A DNA stretch of 64,000 nucleotides from Neiella marina. GTDB taxonomy: Bacteria > Pseudomonadota > Gammaproteobacteria > Enterobacterales > Neiellaceae. The translations under genes were made by a program, and so were the position numbers. The stretch is taken from assembly GCF_002165625.1 (NCBI RefSeq), contig NZ_NGNS01000015.1, positions 1-64,000 on the forward strand. The letters run 5' to 3'. Below are positions 44,154 to 53,849 of the stretch, piece after piece. How positions within the stretch are numbered: the stretch's first letter is position 1; every line of letters begins with the position of its first letter. The notes below the pieces were generated by a model. It was not told where the DNA came from and did no database searches. It saw nothing but the letters and a program-made list of their open reading frames with translations.

Positions 44154-45407
44154 ATGTCGAATCCCCCTATGGAACCCCAAAGCGCTCAACAATTGCTGGT
44201 CATTGGCTATGTTTGGCCTGAGCCAAATTCATCGGCTGCCGGTAGCAGAATGATGCAGTTGCTGATGAGTTTCTTGGCACGGGGCTATCAAATTAATTTC
44301 GCCAGCCCAGCCGATTTCTCCGATCATGCCGTCAACCTTCAAGCCCTTGGCATCGACATCACCGCAATCGAATTGAATAGCTCCAGTTTCGATGTGTTTG
44401 TTGCTGACCTGCAACCTTCTGTTGTGTTGTTCGATCGCTTCATGATGGAGGAACAGTTTGGCTGGCGAGTGAGTAACAGCTGGCCACAGGCGATACGAGT
44501 GCTCAACATGGAAGATCTGCACAGCCTACGCCATGCCCGCCATCAGGCAGTCAAGGCAGGGGCAAATAGCGAATGTGCCGAACTTAACAACCCCATGGCT
44601 CATCGCGAGTTGGCGGCAATATATCGCAGTGACTTAACCTTGGTGATTTCACCATTTGAATACCAACTGATTCACCAACACTACCAAGTACCCAAATCTC
44701 AATTGCTAATGCTGCCCTTTATGGTCGAATCAACCACCCACTCGCCGGTTGTGCCATTTGACCAGCGCCAGCACTTTGTCAGCATCGGTAACTTCCGCCA
44801 TGCGCCAAACTGGGATGCTGTACTAGAGCTTCGCCAGTTATGGCCACAAATACGGCGCCAGTGCCCCGATGCTGAATTGCATATCTACGGCGCCTATCCT
44901 CCGAAAAAAGCGACCCAATTGCACCAACCAGCGATCGGTTTCCTAGTCAAAGGCTGGGCCCAAGATGTCTCGGAGGTAATGAGCCAAGCTCGCGTGCTTC
45001 TTGCCCCTTTGCGCTTTGGCGCTGGGCTCAAGGGTAAACTGCTTGATGCCATGCTTTATGGCTTACCTAGCGTGACCACAACCATTGGCGCAGAGGGAAT
45101 GACGACCGAGACGAGCTGGCCCGGAGCGATTGCCGCCGATGAATCATCTTTTATCGATGCAGCGGTGACGCTCCATCACGATCAACAGGTTTGGCAACAA
45201 GCTGTATCGCAAATCCCTGATCACCTCGAGTTGTATCACCGCCCGACTCTTGAACGTGCGTTACACCGAGTGGTGGACGAGATCGCAGCAGACGTTGACC
45301 GCCTCCGTCAACAGCACTTCGTTGGTGCCATGTTGCAACACCATACGTTGAAAAGCACACAGTACATGTCGCAATGGATTGAAGCCAAAAACAGAATAAA
45401 AATCTAA
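44154..45407 (+). CDS. Glycosyltransferase (GT4-like)
   Basis: A 417-residue GT-B fold transferase. An N-terminal Rossmann domain (LLVIGYVWPEPNSSAAGSRM) is followed by VSIGNFRHAPNWDAVLEL, LHIYGAYPPKKA, then the nucleotide-sugar signature region VLLAPLRFGAGLKGKLLDAMLYGLPSVTT with IGAEGM. The donor and acceptor are unknown. It is divergent from the solute-binding protein gene and stands alone; the weak ribosome site makes MSNPPME or the next Met (44169) both possible. Confidence 0.85.
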   Translation: MSNPPMEPQSAQQLLVIGYVWPEPNSSAAGSRMMQLLMSFLARGYQINFASPADFSDHAVNLQALGIDITAIELNSSSFDVFVADLQPSVVLFDRFMMEEQFGWRVSNSWPQAIRVLNMEDLHSLRHARHQAVKAGANSECAELNNPMAHRELAAIYRSDLTLVISPFEYQLIHQHYQVPKSQLLMLPFMVESTTHSPVVPFDQRQHFVSIGNFRHAPNWDAVLELRQLWPQIRRQCPDAELHIYGAYPPKKATQLHQPAIGFLVKGWAQDVSEVMSQARVLLAPLRFGAGLKGKLLDAMLYGLPSVTTTIGAEGMTTETSWPGAIAADESSFIDAAVTLHHDQQVWQQAVSQIPDHLELYHRPTLERALHRVVDEIAADVDRLRQQHFVGAMLQHHTLKSTQYMSQWIEAKNRIKI

Positions 45408-45418
45408 CAGCAACAATA

Positions 45419-45433
45419 TGTTACAACGTAACA
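45419..45433. promoter_or_regulatory. Palindrome TGTTAC-AAC-GTAACA
   Basis: A perfect 6-bp dyad with a 3-base centre, just after the glycosyltransferase stop and about 170 bases before the first alkaline phosphatase. It may be an operator. I did not find a clear PHO box in this region. Confidence 0.3.
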
Positions 45434-45604
45434 CGTTTCATTTTTAATTCACCAAACCACCGCAAAACCGAAACCAATTCGTCACATTTTCACCTTAGCT
45501 TTGCTGCTGATTATCGCTTTCGAGCACTTCCGATCACCGTTGCGCAGCAGTTGCCAACCAAATCTCTGCTGTCGACTTAAAACAAAACCAGGAAAGGTGA
45601 AACC

Positions 45605-47188
45605 ATGTTGAAACAAAGCACTGCATTGTGCAGCTTGCTTGTGGCCGGTTTATGCACCTCAGCGACAGCTGGGGTATTGCCGGAATCTCAAACCACTAGC
45701 AGCTGGTATCAAGACGCCCAAACTAAAATTGCGGCCAAATTAGCCCGCTCTCAATCGACCAAAGCGAAGAACGTGATTCTGTTCGTCGGCGACGGTATGG
45801 GTGTCTCGACGCTAACTGCGGCTCGGATTTTAGAAGGTCAGATGGGCGGTAATATGGGTGAAGAAGGCTACCTAAGCTTCGAAACATTCCCCTACTCTGC
45901 ACTGGTAAAAACCTATAACGTCGACGCTCAAACGCCAGACTCAGCCGGCACCATGACTGCCATGATGTCAGGTGCTAAAACCGATGTAGGTGTCATCGGC
46001 GTTGATGAAGATATTGTCCGTGGCGATTGCAGCACAGTGGCTGGCAACGAGATGATCACTGCCTTGGAGTTGGCTGAACTCAAAGGCCTTTCAACCGGCA
46101 TCATCTCAACCGCGCGTATCACTCATGCAACGCCAGCAGCAACCTACGCAAAATCAGCAGACCGCAATTGGGAAGACGTTTCTGATATGCCAGAAGCGGC
46201 AGTCAATGGTGGCTGTACCGATATTGCCAGCCAGTTGGTGAATTTCGAAAACTTGATGGAGCAACGTTTTGCCGGTGCCGACGTCGATGGTATCGAAGTT
46301 GCGTTTGGTGGTGGTCGTCGCCACTTCTTGCCGAAAGACGCAGCCTATAACAGTGCCGATGCCGTGAGCTCTGTCGAAGGTGACCGTACCGACGGTCGTG
46401 ATTTGACCGCCGAGTGGTTGGCAGCGTATCCAAATGGTGCGTATGTCATGGATCAAACAGGTTTCGATGCCATTGACACCGAAAACGTTGAGCGCGTATT
46501 GGGTCTTTTCAATGAGTCACACATGCAATATGAGGCCGACCGCGACAACGATGTTGCCGGCGAGCCTTCGTTAAGTGAAATGACAGCCACCGCAATTGAC
46601 GTATTGGATAACAACGACAACGGCTTCTTCCTAATGGTTGAGTCGGGTCGTATTGACCACGGCCACCATGCAGGCAGCGCCTACAATGCGCTGACCGATA
46701 CCATTGAATTTGCCAAAGCAGTTCAGGCTGCTGTCGATGCCACCAATGCCGAAGACACGCTCATCCTTGTGACGGCTGACCACAGCCATGTATTTACCAT
46801 TGCTGGCTACCCCAAACGTGGTAACCCAATCCTTGGCAAAGTAGTTGGTGTTGGCTCAGATACACCCGCCCAAGCAGCCGATGGCATGCCATACACCACT
46901 TTGGGATACACCAATGGTCGTGGTTTTCGCGATTTAGGCGACGAAACCAATGCTGACGCCACTTACGGTTTAGACAACGCTAATGGCCGTCAGGATTTAA
47001 CCAATGTCGATACAACAACCTCAGGCTATCACCAAGAAGCGGTGATCCCACTAAGCTCAGAAACTCATGCTGGTGAAGATATCACCCTCCATGCCATGGG
47101 GCCGGGTGCTCACCTAGCGCAAGGCACGATTGAGCAAAACATCGTATTCCACCTCATCGAGAACGCTCTTGACTTGGTTGCAGAGTAA
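45605..47188 (+). CDS. Alkaline phosphatase (PhoA family), secreted
   Basis: A 527-residue exported phosphomonoesterase with signal peptide ending SATA. Metal and catalytic motifs: NVILFVGDGMGVSTLTAARI, the nucleophile Ser in TPDSAGTMTAMMSGAKTD, MVESGRIDHGHHAGSAYNAL and LVTADHSHVFT. It is the first of two tandem paralogues; the second starts 12 bases after its stop. AGGAAAGG site before the ATG. Probably scavenges phosphate from organic esters. Confidence 0.95.
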   Translation: MLKQSTALCSLLVAGLCTSATAGVLPESQTTSSWYQDAQTKIAAKLARSQSTKAKNVILFVGDGMGVSTLTAARILEGQMGGNMGEEGYLSFETFPYSALVKTYNVDAQTPDSAGTMTAMMSGAKTDVGVIGVDEDIVRGDCSTVAGNEMITALELAELKGLSTGIISTARITHATPAATYAKSADRNWEDVSDMPEAAVNGGCTDIASQLVNFENLMEQRFAGADVDGIEVAFGGGRRHFLPKDAAYNSADAVSSVEGDRTDGRDLTAEWLAAYPNGAYVMDQTGFDAIDTENVERVLGLFNESHMQYEADRDNDVAGEPSLSEMTATAIDVLDNNDNGFFLMVESGRIDHGHHAGSAYNALTDTIEFAKAVQAAVDATNAEDTLILVTADHSHVFTIAGYPKRGNPILGKVVGVGSDTPAQAADGMPYTTLGYTNGRGFRDLGDETNADATYGLDNANGRQDLTNVDTTTSGYHQEAVIPLSSETHAGEDITLHAMGPGAHLAQGTIEQNIVFHLIENALDLVAE

Positions 47189-47200
47189 GGAAGGATCCCA

Positions 47201-49135
47201 ATGAATAAGTTAATTTTAAGTATCGCGGTTGCCTCTGCTCTGGCTTTAACAGGTTGTGATGGCGACGATGGTAAAGATGGCATTAACGGCACCAATGGTG
47301 CTGATGGTACACCGGGTATGGACGGCGCTCCTGGGCAAGATGGCTCAGACGGCGCGCCAGGCTCTGATGGCCTTGATTCACTGATCAATTCGATTGAACT
47401 CGCCGCTGGCCATGACATCTGTCTTGGTGGTGGTGTGCAATTCGACTCAGGCTTGGATGACAATGACAACGGCACCTTGGAAGCCGAAGAAATCGATGAC
47501 ACCAGCTATGCCTGTTTGCCATACGATCCGGTTTCTGAAGCTGTTGTCACCGTCGAAACCTTGAATAACCCTTGGTTTAAAGACGGTCAAGATTACATCG
47601 AGCAAGCATTGATGACGCCTTATGATGTTGCGCCAACGGCTACCACTCGAGCTTCGAGCACCACTTACGTTGCACCAACGACCACTCGCAAAGCGAAAAA
47701 CGTGATTCTGTTTGTTGGTGATGGCATGGGCATTTCAACCGTTACCGCTGCTCGTATTCTCGAAGGCCAAATGAATGGTGGCATGGGTGAAGAGAACGTC
47801 TTGAGTTTCGGCAGCATGCCATTTGCTGGGCTTGCTAAAACTTACAATGTCGATGCCCAAACCCCAGACTCGGCAGGTACCATGACAGCCATGATGTCCG
47901 GTGTAAAAACTGACGTTGGGGTCATTGGCGTTGATGAGGACATTGTTCGCGGTGACTGTTCAACGGTCGCTGGCAACGAGTTGGTTACAGCATTAGAGCT
48001 GGCAGAAATTGCTGGTAAATCAACTGGGGTGATCTCGACTGCACGAATTACCCACGCGACCCCTGCGGCGACTTACGCTAAGTCGGCTGATCGTAACTGG
48101 GAAGATGTCTCTGATATGCCAACCGAAGCGGTTGATGCTGGCTGTGAAGACATTGCCTCGCAATTGGTTAACTTTGAAGCCAACCTCGAAGCGCGTTTCT
48201 CTGACCTTGATGTTGATGGTATCGAAGTTGTCATGGGCGGCGGTCGTCGTCACTTCTTGCCGAAAGATGCCAGCTTCAATAGCCCTGATGCTGTGAGCTC
48301 AACCGAAGGTGACCGCACCGATGGTCGCGATCTGACAGCGGAATGGCAGGCGACTTACCCACAAGGCACTTATGTTTACGACAAAATGGGCTTTGAATCA
48401 GTCAATACTGCAACTACCAGCAAGTTGTTCGGCCTGTTCAACGAATCGCACATGCAATATGAAGCTGACCGCAAAAACGACGTCGCTGGCGAGCCGTCTT
48501 TGCGTGATATGACAGCCAAAGCAATTGAAGTATTGGATAACAATGAAGAAGGTTTCTTCTTGATGGTTGAATCGGGTCGTATTGACCACGGTCACCACGC
48601 TGGCAATGCTTATACCGCATTAACTGACACCATTGAGTTTGCCGAAGCGGTCAAAGCGGCGATGGAGATGACCAACGATCAGGAAACTCTGATCATCGTC
48701 ACCGCAGACCACAGCCATGTGTTTACCATTGCCGGTTATCCCAAACGCGGTAACCCAATCCTAGGTAAAGTCGTAGGTGTTGGCTCTGATACCCCTGCCG
48801 AAGCAGCTGATGGTATGCCATACACCACGTTGGGTTACACCAATGGTCGAGGCTTCATGAACTTAGGTAGTGATACCAATGCAGACGCAGGTTATGGCGT
48901 TGATATTAATGCTGGTCGTATGGATCTCAGCGATGTTGACACCACAACACCGGGCTATCACCAAGAAGCACTGGTGCCAATGAGCTCAGAAACTCACGCC
49001 GGTGAAGACGTGGGTATCTACGCCAGTGGTCCTGGAGCATCACTGGTTACCGGCACTAACGAGCAAAGCATCATTTTCCACGTCATGGATTATGCCGCAG
49101 AGCTGACGACCAACGCGGATCAGGTTGTCGAGTAA
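47201..49135 (+). CDS. Alkaline phosphatase lipoprotein with collagen-like N terminus
   Basis: A 644-residue paralogue of the upstream enzyme with the same catalytic motifs (FVGDGMGISTVTAARI, TPDSAGTMTAMMSGVKTD, DHGHHAGNAYTALTD, TADHSHVFT). It differs at the N terminus: lipobox LTGC, then a run of about 12 Gly-X-Y triplets (GDDGKDGINGTNGADG and similar) and a DUF7151-like segment (CLGGGVQFDSGLDDNDNGTL). The stalk would hold the enzyme away from the outer membrane. AGGAAGG site. Co-transcribed with the previous gene. Confidence 0.95.
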   Translation: MNKLILSIAVASALALTGCDGDDGKDGINGTNGADGTPGMDGAPGQDGSDGAPGSDGLDSLINSIELAAGHDICLGGGVQFDSGLDDNDNGTLEAEEIDDTSYACLPYDPVSEAVVTVETLNNPWFKDGQDYIEQALMTPYDVAPTATTRASSTTYVAPTTTRKAKNVILFVGDGMGISTVTAARILEGQMNGGMGEENVLSFGSMPFAGLAKTYNVDAQTPDSAGTMTAMMSGVKTDVGVIGVDEDIVRGDCSTVAGNELVTALELAEIAGKSTGVISTARITHATPAATYAKSADRNWEDVSDMPTEAVDAGCEDIASQLVNFEANLEARFSDLDVDGIEVVMGGGRRHFLPKDASFNSPDAVSSTEGDRTDGRDLTAEWQATYPQGTYVYDKMGFESVNTATTSKLFGLFNESHMQYEADRKNDVAGEPSLRDMTAKAIEVLDNNEEGFFLMVESGRIDHGHHAGNAYTALTDTIEFAEAVKAAMEMTNDQETLIIVTADHSHVFTIAGYPKRGNPILGKVVGVGSDTPAEAADGMPYTTLGYTNGRGFMNLGSDTNADAGYGVDINAGRMDLSDVDTTTPGYHQEALVPMSSETHAGEDVGIYASGPGASLVTGTNEQSIIFHVMDYAAELTTNADQVVE

Positions 49136-49174
49136 CACAAGTAACTCTGGCTGCAAAAGCCGGTTCTAACGGTC

Positions 49175-49210
49175 AAGCGCATCGAGCCAGGGCTCGATGC
49201 GCTTTGTTAG
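49175..49210 (+). terminator. Terminator of the alkaline phosphatase operon
   Basis: AAGCGCATCGAGCC (49175-49188), two-base loop, GGCTCGATGCGCTT (49191-49204), a perfect 14-bp stem followed by TGTTAGT. Strong hairpin, modest T-run. Confidence 0.7.
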
Positions 49211-49225
49211 TCTTTGGGAGACACA

Positions 49226-50035
49226 ATGAACATTCGCAACATTCCTACCTCATTTTTCAGCGCTGCGTGTGGCACCAGCACCCTCTTGATTGGCGCCATC
49301 GCACTACTTTTTTGCGCCGCAGCAAATGCGACGCCAACGGCGGCAAAGCAGAGTTGTTCAATGAATCAACAACGTTTAAGTGCCGAATACACCCTGACTC
49401 GAAAATGGGATATTCGCAGCGCTCAGACCAAAAACCTGACGCTGTGGCGCAACGTTAGTGCTCATGCCAGCGAAGTCGCTTTGCAATATCCACAAGAAGC
49501 GATCACCGAAGTATGGTCTCGAGGAAACGATGGCCGCAGTCGTCCTGTTCGTTACTTCGATGATTACCAACGGGGCATTGAATACTTTCCGGACGAAGTG
49601 AAAGGCAGCGCCAGCGATCAAGTTTGGCAAAGCAAGTATCAATTGATCGATGATGCATTTCGCAAGCAAATGACATTAGTCAGTGAGGCTGGCGAAGGTT
49701 GCCTGCGCACCGAAACCTACGAACTTAAAAAACAGGGCAAGTTGTATCGTCTGGTATGGCAACCGGCATCACAACTGGTGGTGCTATATCAGGAAAAGGC
49801 CATGAGTCAGTTGTTCACTATTGAACTGCAGCAGACATCCGAAGATAGTGAGCAAATCGACCAATTCTTTGCGTCACGTCAGGCCTATCAAACCACGGAT
49901 TATGCTGATGTTGGTGACAATGAAAGCGATCCCTTCTTGTTAAAAATGATGAAGTTGGGCTTTGTCCAGCACGGCTCTTCCGGCTTTTACAATGCCGATG
50001 GTAGCAAGCTTGGTGGCGGTAGCCACATTCATTAG
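49226..50035 (+). CDS. Hypothetical periplasmic protein
   Basis: A 269-residue protein I do not recognise. A signal peptide (about 1-36, ...CAAANATP) is clear. The rest is soluble, with RKWDIRSAQTKNLTLWRNVSAHASEVALQYP and an ending FYNADGSKLGGGSHIH. GGGAG precedes the ATG at 49226. It starts 16 bases after the phosphatase terminator stem, so it may be partly co-expressed by read-through. No catalytic motif could be named. Confidence 0.75.
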   Translation: MNIRNIPTSFFSAACGTSTLLIGAIALLFCAAANATPTAAKQSCSMNQQRLSAEYTLTRKWDIRSAQTKNLTLWRNVSAHASEVALQYPQEAITEVWSRGNDGRSRPVRYFDDYQRGIEYFPDEVKGSASDQVWQSKYQLIDDAFRKQMTLVSEAGEGCLRTETYELKKQGKLYRLVWQPASQLVVLYQEKAMSQLFTIELQQTSEDSEQIDQFFASRQAYQTTDYADVGDNESDPFLLKMMKLGFVQHGSSGFYNADGSKLGGGSHIH

Positions 50036-50058
50036 CAAACCGGTCGAGCGAGCAATGC

Positions 50059-50823
50059 TCAATCTTTAGATTGTAGTTGTGCGACAAAATCGACCACTTT
50101 GCGCACCACCCAATCAGGTTGGTCAAGTGGTAAATCGTGACCAGCCTGAGGGTGGGTGACCTGGCGACAATGCCAAGCTCGAGCTATGGCCAGCGAACAC
50201 TGCGGTGAAACCAACTGATCAGCAGCGCCAGACAGGATGACGATGTTGTCACAAGGAGGCCGAACCGGCCCCCGATAACTGGCAGCTGCTCGCAACTGGC
50301 GCAGGCTATTGAGCAAGGTTGGCTTTGCCGCCGAGGCATAGTTGCTCCAAAGCTGCGCTAACGCCTTGTCCTCGCTGTGCCTCAAGCTAGTCCAGCGCAA
50401 CACCCAACGCTCTCGTTGCACTGGCGTTGCGGCAATCGCAACTCGCAGCGCGCTGCAATAAGCAGCGGGCCGCAAACGATGATAGAACCCGCTGAATCGA
50501 CGCAAACTTGAATTCATCATGACAATCCCAGTCACTTCGTCTGGGTAGCTCTGCGCCCATTGGCAAGCGATCATTGCGCCCATGGATATAGTGACCAACA
50601 CCAGTTGGTCGCCACATTGTAGCGGACTAATTTGAGACTTTAAGTCATCAACCATTGCTCTCATATTGGTGCCCGAAGCAGCATTGTTGCGAGCACCATT
50701 ACCCGCTAGATCTGGGGTTTCAACAACGCTACGGGGGATCGCCTGTTGTAGTTTCTGCGGCCAGTCATTCCAATGTCGATGATCGCGCAGAATTCCGCGC
50801 AACAATACAATTCGTAACGTCAT
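50059..50823 (-). CDS. Alpha/beta hydrolase
   Basis: A 254-residue alpha/beta-hydrolase-fold protein. The expected features are LLRGILRDHRHWNDW (HG-loop replaced by RG), LVTISMGAMIACQWA with the nucleophile Ser in ISMGA, an acid in LSGAADQLVSP and His in AGHDLPLDQP. Substrate unknown. The ATG overlaps the M14-peptidase stop (ATGA), so the two form a coupled pair. Confidence 0.85.
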   Translation of the reverse strand: MTLRIVLLRGILRDHRHWNDWPQKLQQAIPRSVVETPDLAGNGARNNAASGTNMRAMVDDLKSQISPLQCGDQLVLVTISMGAMIACQWAQSYPDEVTGIVMMNSSLRRFSGFYHRLRPAAYCSALRVAIAATPVQRERWVLRWTSLRHSEDKALAQLWSNYASAAKPTLLNSLRQLRAAASYRGPVRPPCDNIVILSGAADQLVSPQCSLAIARAWHCRQVTHPQAGHDLPLDQPDWVVRKVVDFVAQLQSKD

Positions 50824-51878
50824 GTTCTTGCCTCGCCGTCATACCACAATTTTATTGCCGCTCGGGTGTCTTTATCGACCTGTTCGGGTTTGGTTTTCAT
50901 CCAGTTTCGATGGCTCCTTGTGGCCATCATTAAAAAGTCCAACAGCGGGTAATGACGACGAAGTATTCGCGAGCGGCGGTGAGGCAACTCTGGGTGGAAC
51001 AAGCCACGGTAACGCAACAGTTGCCGTGGATTCTTTTTCACCCACAACCAGGATCCCATTTCCAAAGTTAATGGCAAAAATGTTGCTTCGGGCTGCTGAA
51101 TCAAACTGTTGTCGTACAACAAGTCCCAAACGTCACCATGGGTGGTGTAAGAATGGGCCTGAGGCTCAACTTGATACAAGGTGTGATTGGGAAACGTTTT
51201 AACGAATAAGCGATTGATTCGGTACATCACGTTCAAATCGCGGATCGGTTCAAATGCCCCAGCATACGGAAACCAAAGGCGATCTTTAAAACCGAAGCCA
51301 CTGTGAACATCAAGGGTCAGATTAAACGGTCGGCCATTGATTTGCTCCTCCATGTAGCCGTGTAAAGCTTGTAGCTCCGGCTCCATTGGCGCATCTTTGG
51401 GCCCTCGATACCAAGGCAACATCCGGCTAATGCGATGCCCCCCGAGCAACATTGGTACTTTGCCCTTGGCTGCAATTGGCGCATTGCGCATGAGGTCAAC
51501 ACCATTGGGATTGCAACGGCTGTTATGATACATCCCCCCGGGATTTGCAATGGGGACAAATACCAGCTTCAGCCCCGCTAACTGGCAATCAATGGAATCA
51601 TCCCAGCGCATCCGTTCAAGCAAACTGTGTAAATATGCAAGCAGCACTTGCGAGCCAATCCGCTCGACCCCATGAACGCCGCCAATCAAGCCAAGCATTG
51701 GCGCACCAGGAGCGTCGGAGCCTAACTCCAAAGCGTGAATAGGTAACTGAGTATCGGCGACGGATACTTGGGTAAGAACTTTCGAACGGACTCTAGCCCC
51801 AGCTCGAACCAGCAAATGCTCTAATTCAAACAGCTCAGGTAAATGGCGTTTCAGATTAAATAAGCGAGTTGAAGCCAT
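50820..51878 (-). CDS. M14-family zinc carboxypeptidase-like protein
   Basis: A 352-residue M14/DUF2817-type metallopeptidase. Zinc ligands are His and Glu in GGVHGVERIG and a later His in LTLDVHSGFG; VPIANPGGMYHNSR and CNPNGVDLMRN supply substrate contacts, and ATFLPLTLEMGSW carries the catalytic Glu. No signal peptide. The start at 51878 has GAGGG; 14 more codons are open. Likely trims a peptide or deacylates an amino acid; coupled to an alpha/beta hydrolase. Confidence 0.85.
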   Translation of the reverse strand: MASTRLFNLKRHLPELFELEHLLVRAGARVRSKVLTQVSVADTQLPIHALELGSDAPGAPMLGLIGGVHGVERIGSQVLLAYLHSLLERMRWDDSIDCQLAGLKLVFVPIANPGGMYHNSRCNPNGVDLMRNAPIAAKGKVPMLLGGHRISRMLPWYRGPKDAPMEPELQALHGYMEEQINGRPFNLTLDVHSGFGFKDRLWFPYAGAFEPIRDLNVMYRINRLFVKTFPNHTLYQVEPQAHSYTTHGDVWDLLYDNSLIQQPEATFLPLTLEMGSWLWVKKNPRQLLRYRGLFHPELPHRRSRILRRHYPLLDFLMMATRSHRNWMKTKPEQVDKDTRAAIKLWYDGEART

Positions 51879-52010
51879 GCGGCCCTCAACAAACCGAGTG
51901 ATACCAAAAACTATAGCCAAGACAACGGCCTAACAGTGGCTGTCATAAATGTTTAATGAAGCATGCAATACAACTAGCTGTTCACAAGCTGCTGTCGTTT
52001 TGTACAGAAA

Positions 52011-52032
52011 AAAGCCAGCTTGCGCTGGCTTT
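52011..52032 (-). terminator. Terminator of the alginate lyase gene
   Basis: AAAGCCAGC, loop TTGC, GCTGGCTTT, and on the minus strand followed by a further TTT run. It lies 39 bases after the alginate lyase stop. Confidence 0.85.
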
Positions 52033-52070
52033 GGAAGTCACTCGTCCATGATGTTACTCAGGCGCATGAA

Positions 52071-53849
52071 CTATGGGTTATAGCCGGTGTGGGTGTTATC
52101 CAGCGCGTAGAAGGTGGCTTGCACATAATCGTTGCCATCACCAGTATTGTTCTGATTGTACACGCCCGCTTTGAAGTACATGTATTGGCTTGAATCATCA
52201 TAGCCCGACGCTGACATATCAACCTGTTGCACGACATCCGCCTTGCCATCGCGCATGATGGTCACGGTCAGGGTATTGCCAACCACTCGGATTGAATAGC
52301 TAAACTGCTCATCAAGGGCAATACCGTCAACTGGGTTGCTGGCGCTGCTCGACCTGCTGCCAATCATCTCATAATACTGCTCGCTGCCAGTGCGTGGCTC
52401 GTGGGCAATGTAAATCGAACCCTTGGCGTTGTTCTTCAGTTTGCGATAGTAAATCCGCACTGGCTCATCATCATTAGCATGGATCTGGCCGATAATGACC
52501 CGCCCCTGCTGACTGCTATCACCCGTGGTAGTGACATGATTGACAGCCAGTGTCGCGGTCAACAAGCCATCAACACCACCAGCGGCATTTTGTGCTGATG
52601 AAGGCGCACTGCTAAAGACCCAGTTGTTGCCACCGACACCTTTGGTACTGTAGCTGGTGTCGCCACGGCGCAGCATTTCACGCAATTCTGAGCGCGTGTA
52701 GCTGGTATTGGTTGAGGTCTTCGGGGCATCAACCGGTGCTTTGAACACCATGCCACCATCGCTATCGGTATAGAACCAACTGCTGTGCTCATAACCACTG
52801 GATAATTCGATTTCCTTGATGGTATCTGATTTGCCATCGCCATCATTATCAACCGGCACGCCGAGGGTCCAATCGAGTAAGTCGAAATTGCCTGAAGGAG
52901 GTAGGTTTGGATCGAGATTGCCAGTAACCGGTGGGTCAACCGGCTCTTCGCCACCGCCTTGTTGCCAGTTACAACCATTGACTTGCACTTCGGTCAAACT
53001 GTTCCAAGTATTGGCCGAGTTGCCATAACCGGTATAACGAACATATCGAGCATTGGTGTCAGCTATAGCAAAGCTTTCCAGCGCCAACGAACTACCACCA
53101 GAATTGGCACTAGTCAGCAACGGCGTCCAGTTGCTGGCATCGCTCGATATTTCGAGGTCGAATGAAGCGCTGCGTTGATCGCCTTTGTAAAACGCCAATG
53201 ACATTGCCGAGATATCGGCTGTACCGCCCAGATCCCAAACGATTTGCTTACCAACACCATTGTATGACCAGCGCGTGTTGAGATTATTATCGATAGTATT
53301 GGCAGGACCATTGCCATCATTACCGCCATCATCCGATGCGTTGGCAATACTTAGCACATCATTACATTTGCCTGCAGGCGGCTCGGTCGGGGTGCCTCCT
53401 TGGTCGATTAAAGCAAAGCTATCAAAGCGACCTTCTGCGCCATCATATTCGCCGTAAACCACGACCGATGAAGCGCTGCCAGATTGAAAATCGACGGTTA
53501 CCAACTCAAAGTCAGAACCACCGCCTGTTGCCGAGTAATTGCTACCATCGACGATCACACCGATACGGCCAAAGCCTTTGATATAGGCTTGCAGCTGATA
53601 GCTAGTGCTGTCATTCACCGCTACGACTTGCTCAACGCTGCCGCCACTGCCGCTGATCTTGGCGGATTTCGAGCCGCTATGGGCAACACTCGACAGCGAC
53701 GAAGGGTCGGAATCCACCCAACCGTCCCAACTGCTCTCAAATCCCGGATTAGTAATCGTTGCTGCCATCGCTTGTTGGGCAGCAAAGGCAAGCGCGAAGC
53801 TCGCAGCAATGGTAAGTTTTTTTGGAGCTGCTTGAATTCGTTGTTTCAT
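52071..53849 (-). CDS. Secreted PL7 alginate lyase with two carbohydrate-binding modules
   Basis: A 592-residue exported enzyme that cleaves alginate by beta-elimination. The signal peptide ends AQQAMA. Module 1 (about 30-150) is a beta-sandwich CBM starting ITNPGFESSWDGWV. Module 2 (about 160-295) is a CBM32/F5-8 type C module (NTIDNNLNTRWSYNG, WDLGGTADISAM, ARYVRYTGYGN). Module 3 (about 310-592) is PL7 with SYTRSELREML, GQIH and YFKAGVYNQ, which include the catalytic Arg, His and Tyr. QIH rather than QVH suggests polyG or mixed substrate. Brown-algal polysaccharide use. Confidence 0.94.
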   Translation of the reverse strand: MKQRIQAAPKKLTIAASFALAFAAQQAMAATITNPGFESSWDGWVDSDPSSLSSVAHSGSKSAKISGSGGSVEQVVAVNDSTSYQLQAYIKGFGRIGVIVDGSNYSATGGGSDFELVTVDFQSGSASSVVVYGEYDGAEGRFDSFALIDQGGTPTEPPAGKCNDVLSIANASDDGGNDGNGPANTIDNNLNTRWSYNGVGKQIVWDLGGTADISAMSLAFYKGDQRSASFDLEISSDASNWTPLLTSANSGGSSLALESFAIADTNARYVRYTGYGNSANTWNSLTEVQVNGCNWQQGGGEEPVDPPVTGNLDPNLPPSGNFDLLDWTLGVPVDNDGDGKSDTIKEIELSSGYEHSSWFYTDSDGGMVFKAPVDAPKTSTNTSYTRSELREMLRRGDTSYSTKGVGGNNWVFSSAPSSAQNAAGGVDGLLTATLAVNHVTTTGDSSQQGRVIIGQIHANDDEPVRIYYRKLKNNAKGSIYIAHEPRTGSEQYYEMIGSRSSSASNPVDGIALDEQFSYSIRVVGNTLTVTIMRDGKADVVQQVDMSASGYDDSSQYMYFKAGVYNQNNTGDGNDYVQATFYALDNTHTGYNP

